Source: JARRKC01 sp963723965 | Lineage (GTDB): Bacteria; Acidobacteriota; UBA6911; RPQK01; JAPXNP01 | Length of the DNA stretch: 64,000 nt | NCBI GenBank assembly: GCA_963723965.1 | Contig: CAVRSV010000025.1 | Span: forward strand, 136,294 to 200,293 | Direction: 5' to 3' | Part shown: positions 1 to 11,350 of the stretch, piece by piece | Layout: each line of letters starts with the position of its first letter | How positions within the stretch are numbered: position 1 is the stretch's first letter | Program-made: the position numbers and the translations under genes | Notes under the pieces: model-generated | The model's database searches: none | Seen by the model: only the letters and a program-made list of their open reading frames with translations | What the model was told of the DNA's origin: nothing

Positions 1-2
1 AT

Positions 3-2645
<2,643 letters not shown>

Positions 2646-2679
2646 GTTTCTCCGGGGCGAGGGAAAAAGGACAGCAGAC

Positions 2680-4611
2680 ATGACGACAACTTCTCAGCCG
2701 GTCGCGTATGACGTGACCCGCTTCAGCGATGACGACCTGTACTGGTTCAACGAAGGAACTCATTATCGGCTCTTCGACAAGCTCGGATCCCACCTCATGA
2801 CTTCTGCTGAGCAGTCCGGTGTCTACTTCGCCGTCTGGGCCCCGAATGCACAGTCGGTGAACGTCATGGGTGATTTCAACGACTGGGACAAGACCTCCCA
2901 TCCGCTGGCGGCAAGGGCCCAAAGCGGCATCTGGGAGGGCTTCATCCCGGGCCTGAGCAAGAAGACGCACTACAAGTACCACATCATCTCGCACGTCCAG
3001 GGCTACAGTGTTGATAAGGCGGATCCTTACGCCGTTCACCACGAGACCCCGCCGAAGACCGGTTCCATCGTGTGGGACCTGGACTATGAGTGGGGAGACG
3101 AATCCTGGATGAAGAATCGCCTGGAGCGCAATCGACTCGACGCGCCGATGTCGGTTTACGAAGTCCACGTGGGATCCTGGCGACGCAAGTCCGAAGAGGG
3201 GAATCGGTCTCTGAGCTACGCCGAACTCGCTCCGATGCTGGCGGAATACTGCCGGGAGATGAACTTCACCCATGTCGAACTGATGCCCGTCATGGAGCAC
3301 CCTTTCTACGGTTCTTGGGGCTACCAGTGCACCGGCTATTTCGCTCCTTCCAGCCGCTACGGCACGCCCCAGGACTTCATGTACTTCGTCGACTGCCTGC
3401 ATCAGCAGGGGATCGGTGTCATCCTGGACTGGGTGCCCTCCCATTTTCCGACCGACGAGCACGGCCTCGGCTTCTTCGACGGCACCCATCTCTACGAGCA
3501 CGCCGATCCGCGTCAGGGGATCCAGCGGGACTGGAACAGCCTGATCTTCAACTACGGGCGCAACGAAGTGCGAAATTTCCTGATCTCGAGCGGGCTCTAC
3601 TGGCTCGAGAAGTACCACGTGGACGGACTGCGCGTCGACGCAGTCGCTTCCGTGCTCTACCTCGACTACTCACGTCAGCCGGGCGAGTGGATCCCCAACA
3701 GTTACGGAGGTCGCGAGAATCTGGAGGCGATCGACTTCCTGCGGACCCTCAACACGGAAGTCTTCAAGGACTTTCCCGACGTTCAGACATTCGCCGAGGA
3801 ATCGACGGCCTGGCCGATGGTCTCCCGCCCCACCTATCTCGGTGGCCTCGGATTCGGGCTGAAATGGGACATGGGCTGGATGCACGATACCCTGCAGTTC
3901 TTTTCCCGGGACCCGATCTTCCGCCACTACCATCTCGGCGATCTCACTTTCCGTATGGTCTACGCATTCTCGGAGAACTTCATCCTGCCCCTCAGCCATG
4001 ACGAGGTGGTTTACGGCAAGGGATCCCTCCTGGGCAAGATGCCCGGCGATCCATGGCGCCGCTTTGCCAACCTGCGGCTCCTGTTTGCGTGCATGCTCTC
4101 CCAGCCGGGCAAGAAACTGATCTTCATGGGTGGCGAGTTCGGCCAGGGGGCCGAATGGTCGCATGAAAGCAGCCTGGACTGGCACCTGCTCGAGGATCCC
4201 TCGCACTTCGGGATCCGGCGCTGGGTCCAGGATCTCAACCGCGTCTACCGGGAGGAACCGGCGCTGCACGAACTCGATCTCGGGCCGGAAGGATTCGAAT
4301 GGATCGACTGCAACGACACACAGAACAGCGTCCTCAGTCTTTTGCGTCGGGGCAAGTCGGGGGATCGGGATGCCGTTGCCGTGGTCCTCAACTTTACGCC
4401 GGTCCCACGCTCCAACTACCGCATCGGGGTGCCCGTGGGGGGCCGCTGGACGGAGATCCTGAACAGCGATGCCCGGGACTACGGAGGGACGGGGCACGGG
4501 AACCTGGGCGGCGTCACCGCCCGGCCGATCCCCTTTCACGGCCGCCATCACTCGATCAGCCTCGTCCTGCCGCCCCTGGGAGCCGTCTTCCTGAGACACG
4601 AGGAAACCTAG
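2680..4611 (+). CDS. glgB: 1,4-alpha-glucan branching enzyme
   Basis: A 643-residue GH13 branching enzyme that makes alpha-1,6 branches in glycogen-like glucan. An N-terminal CBM48 (around VYFAVWAPNAQSVNVMGDFN) is followed by the catalytic barrel. DGLRVDAV carries the nucleophile (Asp320), AEES the acid/base (Glu373), and LSHDEV the third carboxylate. It is shorter than the ~730-residue E. coli enzyme because it lacks the extra N1 module, as many GlgBs do. The start ATG lies 34 nt after the trehalose synthase/maltokinase stop, so the two are probably cotranscribed. The stop codon sits exactly at the edge of a large foldback repeat that separates it from convergent ilvD. Confidence 0.96.
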   Translation: MTTTSQPVAYDVTRFSDDDLYWFNEGTHYRLFDKLGSHLMTSAEQSGVYFAVWAPNAQSVNVMGDFNDWDKTSHPLAARAQSGIWEGFIPGLSKKTHYKYHIISHVQGYSVDKADPYAVHHETPPKTGSIVWDLDYEWGDESWMKNRLERNRLDAPMSVYEVHVGSWRRKSEEGNRSLSYAELAPMLAEYCREMNFTHVELMPVMEHPFYGSWGYQCTGYFAPSSRYGTPQDFMYFVDCLHQQGIGVILDWVPSHFPTDEHGLGFFDGTHLYEHADPRQGIQRDWNSLIFNYGRNEVRNFLISSGLYWLEKYHVDGLRVDAVASVLYLDYSRQPGEWIPNSYGGRENLEAIDFLRTLNTEVFKDFPDVQTFAEESTAWPMVSRPTYLGGLGFGLKWDMGWMHDTLQFFSRDPIFRHYHLGDLTFRMVYAFSENFILPLSHDEVVYGKGSLLGKMPGDPWRRFANLRLLFACMLSQPGKKLIFMGGEFGQGAEWSHESSLDWHLLEDPSHFGIRRWVQDLNRVYREEPALHELDLGPEGFEWIDCNDTQNSVLSLLRRGKSGDRDAVAVVLNFTPVPRSNYRIGVPVGGRWTEILNSDARDYGGTGHGNLGGVTARPIPFHGRHHSISLVLPPLGAVFLRHEET

Positions 4612-4612
4612 G

Positions 4613-4788
4613 GTTTGAGATTTGAGATTTACGATTTGAGATTTACGATTTGGCGGCGGCCCACGCGGGTTCCTGATCGATGACGGGCGGAGCCCGGCGG
4701 CCGGGAACGCCCGGCGAAGGCAGCCCTCATCGCAGGAACCTTCGGGACCGCCCCAAATCGTAAATCGTAAATCTCAAATCTCAAATCC
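4613..4788. repeat. Heptamer-built foldback repeat A (glgB/ilvD intergenic)
   Basis: The left arm (4613-4652) and the inverted right arm (4753-4788) are made of GATTTGA and GATTTAC heptamers. The ~100-nt GC-rich middle contains a further inverted pair (GGTTCCTG near 4669 and CAGGAACC near 4733). The whole can fold into one long hairpin and could end both convergent transcripts. The right arm overlaps the last codons and stop of ilvD, so the final residues (GFEI) are encoded by the repeat. A related element lies at 8401-8590. Confidence 0.85.
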
Positions 4789-6456
4789 AGTCACGGCTCC
4801 TTCGGAGGCGGAAGAGACCAGCGCCGCGTATTTCGCGAAGACGCCGCGCCCGTAACGCGGTTCCGGCGCCTGCCAGGCCCCGGCACGCGCCGCCAGCTCG
4901 GTGTCGGTCAGGTGAACGTGGAGTTTGCGGGCATCGACGTCGATTTCGATGGAGTCCCCTTCTCGCAGCAGGGCGATCACGCCGCCGCGCGCAGCCTCCG
5001 GAGCGACGTGGCCGATCATGAGTCCTCGCGTGGCTCCGCTGAATCGTCCATCCGTCACGAGCGCCACTTCTTCACCGAGGCCCGCCCCCACGATGGCGCC
5101 GGTCACGCCCAGCATCTCCCGCATGCCGGGGCCGCCGCGCGGTCCCTCGTAGCGAATCACCACGACGTCGCCGGGCCGGATCGACCCGGAGATGACGGCG
5201 GCCATGGCGTCCTCTTCCCGGTCAAAAACACGGGCCGGACCCTCATGACGCAGCTTCCTGCGGTCGGTGACTTTGAGAACGCAGCCCTCGGGCGCCAGGT
5301 TCCCCTTGAGAATGACCAGCCCGCCGGACGCCTTGAGCGGATGGCCGAGATCGCGCACGACATCCTGTCCGGGAGTCTCGCTTGCCTGCGCCGCCTCTTC
5401 CGCCAGCGAGCGCCCGGTGGGCGTCACCTGCGTCCCGTCGACGAATCCGCCCTCGACGAGGCGCCGCGCGACCAACTGGATGCCGCCCGCACGATAGAGA
5501 TCGGCCGCCAGGTATCTGCCGCCCGGCCGGAGATCTGCCAGCCACGGCGTTCGCCGGCTGATGGCGTCGAAATCGTCGATGAGCAGAGGGATCCCGGCTT
5601 CCCGAGCGAGAGCGAGGAGATGCAGTACGGCGTTTGTCGAGCCGCCCGTGGCCGCGACGGCGGCAATCGCGTTTTCAAAGGCCTGGCGGGTCAGGATTCT
5701 GCTCGGGGTCAGCCCCTGTTCGAGCATTCCCATGATCAGCTCGCCGCACCGAAAGGCGATCTTCGCCTTGCCCGGGTCGACAGCGGGAGTGCTCGCCGTC
5801 CCCAGAGCCGACAGACCCAGAAACTCCATGGCCGTGGCCATCGTGTTGGCCGTGAACTGCCCACCGCAGGCTCCCGGACCCGGACAGGCCACTTCCTCCA
5901 ACTGATGGAGTTCATCTTCGGTCATCTTCCCCGCGATGGTGGCCCCAACGGCCTCGTAGACGTCCTGAATGTTCACATCGCGGCCCTGGTAGTGACCTGC
6001 CAGAATCGTCCCTCCATAGAGAACGAGGCTCGGCACATCCAGACGGATTGCCGCGAGACCGGCGCCCGGGATGGTCTTGTCACAGCCCACCAGCGCGATG
6101 ATGGCATCGAACAGGTATCCACGTCCGGTCAACTCGATGGAGTCGGCGATGACTTCGCGGCTGACCAGTGACGCCTTCATTCCCTCGATGCCCATGGTGA
6201 TGGCGTCGCTGATGGCAATCGTGTTGAACTCCATCGGGGTCCCGCCCGCAGCGCGAACACCCTCCTTGACATGGACCGCCAGTTCCCGCAGATGGATGTT
6301 GCAGGGCATGGTCTCGATCCAGGTGTTGGCGATCCCGATGATCGGTTTCGAGAGATCCTCGTGAGTGAAGCCGACGGCTTTGAAGAAGGCCCGCGCTCCC
6401 GCCCGATTCCGACCTTCAGTGACAACACGACTGCGATGCTTACCCAGACCTTCCAT
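4774..6456 (-). CDS. ilvD: Dihydroxy-acid dehydratase
   Basis: A 560-residue IlvD/Edd-family enzyme that converts 2,3-dihydroxy-isovalerate (or -3-methylvalerate) to the 2-oxo acid in branched-chain amino acid synthesis. The three expected Fe-S ligands are present: Cys52 (MPCNIHL), Cys125 (VGCDKT) and Cys197 (PGACGGQF), as is the FSGATRG motif near the C terminus. I chose the ATG at 6456 because TTGGAGG lies 4 nt upstream and homology starts at MEGLGKHRSR; the frame extends ~80 codons further upstream without recognisable sequence. No other ilv or leu gene is nearby, so it is a stand-alone copy. Its last codons run into foldback repeat A. Sugar-acid dehydratases of the same family are possible, but the sequence looks like a canonical IlvD. 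Confidence 0.95.
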   Translation of the reverse strand: MEGLGKHRSRVVTEGRNRAGARAFFKAVGFTHEDLSKPIIGIANTWIETMPCNIHLRELAVHVKEGVRAAGGTPMEFNTIAISDAITMGIEGMKASLVSREVIADSIELTGRGYLFDAIIALVGCDKTIPGAGLAAIRLDVPSLVLYGGTILAGHYQGRDVNIQDVYEAVGATIAGKMTEDELHQLEEVACPGPGACGGQFTANTMATAMEFLGLSALGTASTPAVDPGKAKIAFRCGELIMGMLEQGLTPSRILTRQAFENAIAAVAATGGSTNAVLHLLALAREAGIPLLIDDFDAISRRTPWLADLRPGGRYLAADLYRAGGIQLVARRLVEGGFVDGTQVTPTGRSLAEEAAQASETPGQDVVRDLGHPLKASGGLVILKGNLAPEGCVLKVTDRRKLRHEGPARVFDREEDAMAAVISGSIRPGDVVVIRYEGPRGGPGMREMLGVTGAIVGAGLGEEVALVTDGRFSGATRGLMIGHVAPEAARGGVIALLREGDSIEIDVDARKLHVHLTDTELAARAGAWQAPEPRYGRGVFAKYAALVSSASEGAVTGFEI

Positions 6457-6720
6457 GAGACCTCCAATTCGGTTGGATGAACGATTGCCATCATTCTGGT
6501 CTACCTGCGAATCAAAGTCCAGGCAGGCCTTGCCTCGATCACTGGATCGAGGACGGGCCTCCAGTGGAGCCCATGCATATGCAGGACCCACGTTTGCGTC
6601 AAAGCGGCGGAAGGCACGGAAGAAGGAGCGAGAAGCGGACACGGCCGCCAAAAAGAGAGAACCCCTGGGAGGGCTGGACCGGACACCGGTCGATCGCACT
6701 TGCCTGTCCGCTGGATCGGT

Positions 6721-8322
6721 CTATTCCCCGCTTGCGGCCGGCGCGGACGGCGGCAACTCATCCGACTCCGGGTTCGTGTCGCGATACTGCTGCTGAAGCT
6801 CCTTCAGCTTTGCGTGGAGATTCTCCTGGATGTCGGCATAGTCCGGCTGCCCGTAGACATTGTGGAGTTCGTGCGGATCAGTCTGGAGGTCGTAGAGCTC
6901 CCAGACATCGATATCGTTGTAGAAGTGGATCAACTTGTAGCGATCCGTCCGGACGCCGTAATGCTGCTTCACGTTGTGCCAGCCATGCGGGTATTCGTAG
7001 TAGTGATAGTAGACGGCGTCACGCCAGTGGGCCGGCTCCGATCCGGCCATCAGCGACCGCAGGGAAACACCCTGCATCTCCCGGGGAATGTCGACGCCGG
7101 CGTAGTCGAGGAAGGTCGGCGCGAAATCCAGGTTCATGACCAGGTCGTCCGAAACCTGCCCCGCCTTGATCTCCGCCGGATATCGCACGACGAGGGGCAT
7201 TTCGAACGACTCCTCGTACATGAAACGCTTGTCGAACCAGCCGTGCTCGCCCAGGTAGAAGCCCTGATCCGACGTGTACACGACGATCGTGTTGTCGGCC
7301 AGGCCATGCTCATCGAGATAGTCCAGGACCCGGCCGACGTTCTCGTCCACCGAGGCAATGCAGCGAAGGTAGTCCTTCATGAAACGCTGATACTTCCACT
7401 CCGTCAGGGCCTTCCCCGTGGGCGGGTTCTTTTTGTACTCCTCGTTGACCTTGTCGTAGTGCGCGTTCCAGACGGCTTTCTGCTCATCGGTCATGCGGTT
7501 GTATTCCGCCTGCCAGACCATTCCCGCAGGAAACCCGGCCTGACCGCCCGTCCCGGTTTCCTTGCCGTAGGCGTCCTGGAACAGCTTCATGTCCATGCTC
7601 AGGTACATGCCCGCAATCCGCATGTCCTGCTGTTGGGCCGCGACCCGCCCTGCGTAGTCGTCCCAGAACGTCTCGGGTTCCGGGATGGTCTCTCCGTCAT
7701 AAAGATCCATGTACTTCGCGTTCGGCATCCAGTTCCGATGCGGCGCCTTGTGGTGGTAGAGCAGACAGAAAGGTTTGTTCGGGTCCCGGTTCTCGAGGAA
7801 ATCGAGGGCGAAGTCCGTGATCAGATCGGTCACATATCCCGTCTCATGGACCTTCTGCCCCATCTCGATGAAATCCGGGTTGTAGTACTCGCCCTGGTCG
7901 ATGAGGATCTTCCAGAAGTTGAATCCGGTGGGATCGGTCTTGAGGTGCCACTTCCCCACGACGCCGGTCTGATAGCCGGCCTGCTGAAGCAACTTGGGGA
8001 AGGTCATCTGACTGCCGTCGAACTGGTCGCGATTGTCCCGAAGCCGATTGAGGTGACTGTACTTGCCCGTCAGGAGAACGGCTCGGCTGGGGGCACACAG
8101 GGAATTGGTGACGAAACTGCTCGTGAAGCGGATACCCTCGTTCGCGATGCGGTCGATGTTGGGTGTCCGGATCAACTGGCTGCCATAAGCAGAGATGGCC
8201 TGCTCGCCGTGGTCGTCCGACATGATGAAGACGATGTTCGGAGGAGTGCGGACGGCCTGCTCTCCGGCGCAGGCAGCAAGAAACAACAACGAAGCAGTAA
8301 GAATGATGCGGATTGCTCTCAT
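6721..8322 (-). CDS. Sulfatase, lipoprotein
   Basis: A 533-residue arylsulfatase-type enzyme (alkaline phosphatase superfamily, S1 sulfatases). The start at 8322 gives a lipoprotein signal (hydrophobic stretch ending LLFLAAC, lipid Cys18), so it should be anchored outside the cytoplasm. The metal-binding DDHG follows at residues 36-39, and NSLCAPSRAVLLTG contains the C-x-P-S-R signature whose Cys76 is converted to formylglycine. C-terminal text such as DRYKLIHF and ELYDLQTDP is typical of the family. It probably removes sulfate esters from polysaccharides, which fits the glycoside hydrolases upstream on the same strand. Activity needs a formylglycine-generating or anaerobic maturase, not seen in this window. 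The substrate cannot be read from the sequence. Confidence 0.93.
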   Translation of the reverse strand: MRAIRIILTASLLFLAACAGEQAVRTPPNIVFIMSDDHGEQAISAYGSQLIRTPNIDRIANEGIRFTSSFVTNSLCAPSRAVLLTGKYSHLNRLRDNRDQFDGSQMTFPKLLQQAGYQTGVVGKWHLKTDPTGFNFWKILIDQGEYYNPDFIEMGQKVHETGYVTDLITDFALDFLENRDPNKPFCLLYHHKAPHRNWMPNAKYMDLYDGETIPEPETFWDDYAGRVAAQQQDMRIAGMYLSMDMKLFQDAYGKETGTGGQAGFPAGMVWQAEYNRMTDEQKAVWNAHYDKVNEEYKKNPPTGKALTEWKYQRFMKDYLRCIASVDENVGRVLDYLDEHGLADNTIVVYTSDQGFYLGEHGWFDKRFMYEESFEMPLVVRYPAEIKAGQVSDDLVMNLDFAPTFLDYAGVDIPREMQGVSLRSLMAGSEPAHWRDAVYYHYYEYPHGWHNVKQHYGVRTDRYKLIHFYNDIDVWELYDLQTDPHELHNVYGQPDYADIQENLHAKLKELQQQYRDTNPESDELPPSAPAASGE

Positions 8323-8400
8323 GGAAGGCCCCCCTGGGAGACGGTAGTCGGTCATTCGGCCCTGCCGAGAATAACCGGCCAGGCAGGGGGACTCAAGGGG

Positions 8401-8590
8401 AGAGTTGAGGGTTGAGATTTGAGATTTGAGATTTGACGATTTACGATTTGGTGCCGGTCCGCTTGGTATTGCCGTGCGGGTCCGTCCGTGTTCAGCCGCG
8501 GCATGCCGGTCTCGCCCTACTTCCCCGGCCCGCTTCAAATCGTAAATCGTAAATCTCAACTCTCAAATCTCAAACTCTCGACTCTCACTT
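8401..8590. repeat. Heptamer-built foldback repeat B
   Basis: The left arm (about 8401-8450) is built of GTTGAGA/GATTTGA/GATTTAC units. The inverted right arm (about 8535-8586) carries the same units and runs up to the stop codon of the downstream beta-propeller gene. The loop is ~85 nt and GC-rich. It resembles foldback A at 4613-4788 in unit sequence, arm length and position at the 3' end of a minus-strand gene. Confidence 0.8.
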
Positions 8591-11326
8591 CCCGTCGTCC
8601 TGCGTCGCCCATTCCGGGTAGGGGGCGTCGGGTCCCTTTCGCGCGTGCCACAGAATCCGGTTGAGCAGATCTTCCGGGCACTGGTCCACTTCGTCCAGGG
8701 GCAGCGTCGCCGAGAGTCCGGCGTAGCGCCGCATTCGCTCGTCCCTCCAGGTTTGCGGTGGCGGATTGAGTCGATCGAGGGGAATGTTGCTGGGCACGGA
8801 GTCGAAGGGGGTGAAATCCGGGTCGTCCCGGAAGCAATCGAACAGCGGAGTCGCCGCCGCATCCATCTGGTTCATGGGCGGCAGTCCCAGGATCAGTTCA
8901 ATCGTGCGCAGTATGCCGGGCTGGTTGTACTGGGTGCTGACGACCTGCCCGCGCCGGGTGTACGGACTGATCACGTATGCCGTCGTCCGGAAGGAGCTGA
9001 GATGATCCCAGCCGTCCTGCGGATCATCCTCGATGGCGAAGATGCAGGTCTCTTTCCAGAACCGACTGTGGCTGATGGCCTCGACAATGCGGCCGAAGGC
9101 CAGATCGTTGTCGGCCACATGGGCTTCGGGCGTCGGCATGCCCTCCTTCATCCCCGAGGTGTGGTCGTTGGGCAGACAGATGATGACGAGATCGGGGAGG
9201 TTGCCGGACTGCTCGAACTCATGGAGTTCCTTGACGAACTGGGCCGCCCGAAAGACATCCGGGACCTTCAGGGTCCAGCCCACCGTCTCCAGGTTGAGGT
9301 AGGGACGCAGGGATTCGATGGCGGGTCGGCTCCCCACCCGGGTCAGGCCGGTCCGGTTCACGAAATCCCGGTAGAAATCGATGAAGTCGGGCGCAGGAGT
9401 GCGCTGCGGATCGGACCAGCCGATCTCGGCGATGGCGAACTCTCCGTAGTCGCGGAGCGTTTTCCCACGTTCCAGGACATTGTCCCAGATGAAACCACTC
9501 GGGGCGTAGGCCAGTGCGTCGACGTCGTCATCCCCCATCCCGTCCGGATAGCTTCGGGGGAAGCCGGCGAACGACTTCTCCATGTAGTCGGTGGCAAAGG
9601 CCGTGGTCGCCCACTGGTGGCCGTCGGCGCTGAGGATTCCGGAGCAGTACGTGTTGTCCAGCAGAACGAACTCCCGGGCCATCTTGTGCTGGTTCGGGGT
9701 CACCTGTTCGCCGAAGATGCAGAGTTCCGGATCCCCGTTTCCTTCTTCCAGGTCTCCCAGCACCTGGTCGTACGTGCGGTTCTCTTTGATGATGTAGACC
9801 ACATGCTTGAAGACCGAAGGTTCGCCCACACGGTGCGGAACGGGCCGCGACGATTGACCCGGGCGCGCCGGCAACTGGGAGGCCTCGATGAGTTCCCGCC
9901 GGCAGTTGGCCAGCACCGTCGCCGTGTATCGGGAGAGCTGACGAGCTTCGGGAACCGGAACCAGGGACACCGAACCGAAATACTGCCGGGAATTGAAGCC
10001 CTTCTCCCCGGCGGCGAAAGTGCGTCGGCCGGATCCCAGGCCTTTGATGTTGGCCACGGCGAGGGCCTTTCGCCGGGCGTCGAAGAGGATCGCCCCGGGA
10101 AACCAGCCGACGGGAATCAGACCGTCGAGGGTCGAGCCGCCGGGCTCGAACGAGACCACGGCGATGGCGTTCTGCGTCCCGTTGCAGACGTAGAGCTTCT
10201 TTCCGTCAGGCCCGAAAACCAGCGCGTTGGGACTCGCACCAAAGTAGTCGTCGGGCTGCCAGCGAAGGGAGAGGGTCTCCACGACCGTGTCCGTCCCGGT
10301 ATCGATGACGGAAACGGAGTCGCCGGCGGCATTGGCGACCGCCAGGTAGCGTGAGTCGGGCGTCAGTGCCAGACCGGACGAATGCAACCCCACGACGATT
10401 TCCCGAGTCACCCGACCGGCCTCCAGGTCGATCACCGAAACGGACCCTTCGCTGGCAATGAAGCGCCGGGGGTCCACCCGCACCCGGGTCCCTCGACCGG
10501 CGGGTCCGACCACCGAGTCCGGCTCCGGCCGGCGCCCACCCCAGTTGCTGACATAGGCTTTGTTGCCGACCACGACCACATCGTAGGGAGCGACGCCGAC
10601 TTCGAAGCTCCGCAACGGTTTCCCGCTCTCGGCATCCAGCTCCAGCAAGCGGTTCGACAGATTCAGCACGACCCAGAGCCGACGACCGTCTGTGGAGACG
10701 CGCAGGCCGGAGGGTATCGCCTCGTCCCTGCGGGACAGCCCGGTGGGCGGGAGTGACAGCGACCGCAGGGGGATGAGGGTGTGGTCGGGGCGCACCTCGA
10801 ACACCTTGATTCCGCCGTTGACGTCGGACAGGTAGACACGGCTCCCATCGGGTGAGAAGACGAGCCCCGTGTAGCTGAGCTGCCCTTCCTCATCCGGCTT
10901 CATCAGATTCGGGGAGACCGGTTCGCCGGACTCGCTCCCGCCGGCGGGCAGCGAAACGCGCTGGCGGACCGATGCCGTCTCCGGGTCGATAACGATCAGC
11001 TCCGCGGTTTTCCCCGAGGTGAGCAGTATCTGCCCGTCGGGGCTCATTGCCAGGGCCTGCGGCCGGAGCCCGGGCAACTCGATCTGACGGCCGGCGGGGC
11101 TGAGGATCTGACTCACGGGGAGCACGATGTGGCTGCTTTGGGAGAAGCCCACCGCTTCGTCCGTCCGAGTGGCCTCGGGGGGGTTGGGACAGGCCGTCAT
11201 CAGGAACGCCGGGAACAGCATGAGCGCTTTCAGGAGTTGCCCCCGGGGGATCCGGTGACCGGAACGGCAACGCCGGCGACTCAAACAGGACTTGTCCGCA
11301 ACCCGGTATGGCTGATTCGCGTGCAC
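8585..11326 (-). CDS. Beta-propeller / alkaline phosphatase-like phosphoesterase, lipoprotein
   Basis: A 913-residue two-domain exported protein. The start is a GTG at 11326 with GGAGGG seven bases upstream. The N terminus has a long basic stretch and then a lipobox-like LMTAC. Residues ~55-470 carry repeated YVTN/YncE-type beta-propeller blades (for example FSPDGSRVYLSDVNGGIKV, LTPDSRYLAVANAAGDSVSV). From ~500 the chain is an alkaline phosphatase-superfamily phosphoesterase (HVVYIIKENRTYDQVLGD, LLDNTYCSGILSADGHQW). Such YncE/phosphatase fusions are common in environmental bacteria, and their substrates are mostly unknown. It sits between a sulfatase and glycoside hydrolases on the same strand, so extracellular phosphate or polymer processing is plausible but unproven. 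Confidence 0.88.
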   Translation of the reverse strand: MHANQPYRVADKSCLSRRRCRSGHRIPRGQLLKALMLFPAFLMTACPNPPEATRTDEAVGFSQSSHIVLPVSQILSPAGRQIELPGLRPQALAMSPDGQILLTSGKTAELIVIDPETASVRQRVSLPAGGSESGEPVSPNLMKPDEEGQLSYTGLVFSPDGSRVYLSDVNGGIKVFEVRPDHTLIPLRSLSLPPTGLSRRDEAIPSGLRVSTDGRRLWVVLNLSNRLLELDAESGKPLRSFEVGVAPYDVVVVGNKAYVSNWGGRRPEPDSVVGPAGRGTRVRVDPRRFIASEGSVSVIDLEAGRVTREIVVGLHSSGLALTPDSRYLAVANAAGDSVSVIDTGTDTVVETLSLRWQPDDYFGASPNALVFGPDGKKLYVCNGTQNAIAVVSFEPGGSTLDGLIPVGWFPGAILFDARRKALAVANIKGLGSGRRTFAAGEKGFNSRQYFGSVSLVPVPEARQLSRYTATVLANCRRELIEASQLPARPGQSSRPVPHRVGEPSVFKHVVYIIKENRTYDQVLGDLEEGNGDPELCIFGEQVTPNQHKMAREFVLLDNTYCSGILSADGHQWATTAFATDYMEKSFAGFPRSYPDGMGDDDVDALAYAPSGFIWDNVLERGKTLRDYGEFAIAEIGWSDPQRTPAPDFIDFYRDFVNRTGLTRVGSRPAIESLRPYLNLETVGWTLKVPDVFRAAQFVKELHEFEQSGNLPDLVIICLPNDHTSGMKEGMPTPEAHVADNDLAFGRIVEAISHSRFWKETCIFAIEDDPQDGWDHLSSFRTTAYVISPYTRRGQVVSTQYNQPGILRTIELILGLPPMNQMDAAATPLFDCFRDDPDFTPFDSVPSNIPLDRLNPPPQTWRDERMRRYAGLSATLPLDEVDQCPEDLLNRILWHARKGPDAPYPEWATQDDGK

Positions 11327-11350
11327 GTCGGTCCCTCCTGTGGATGAATT

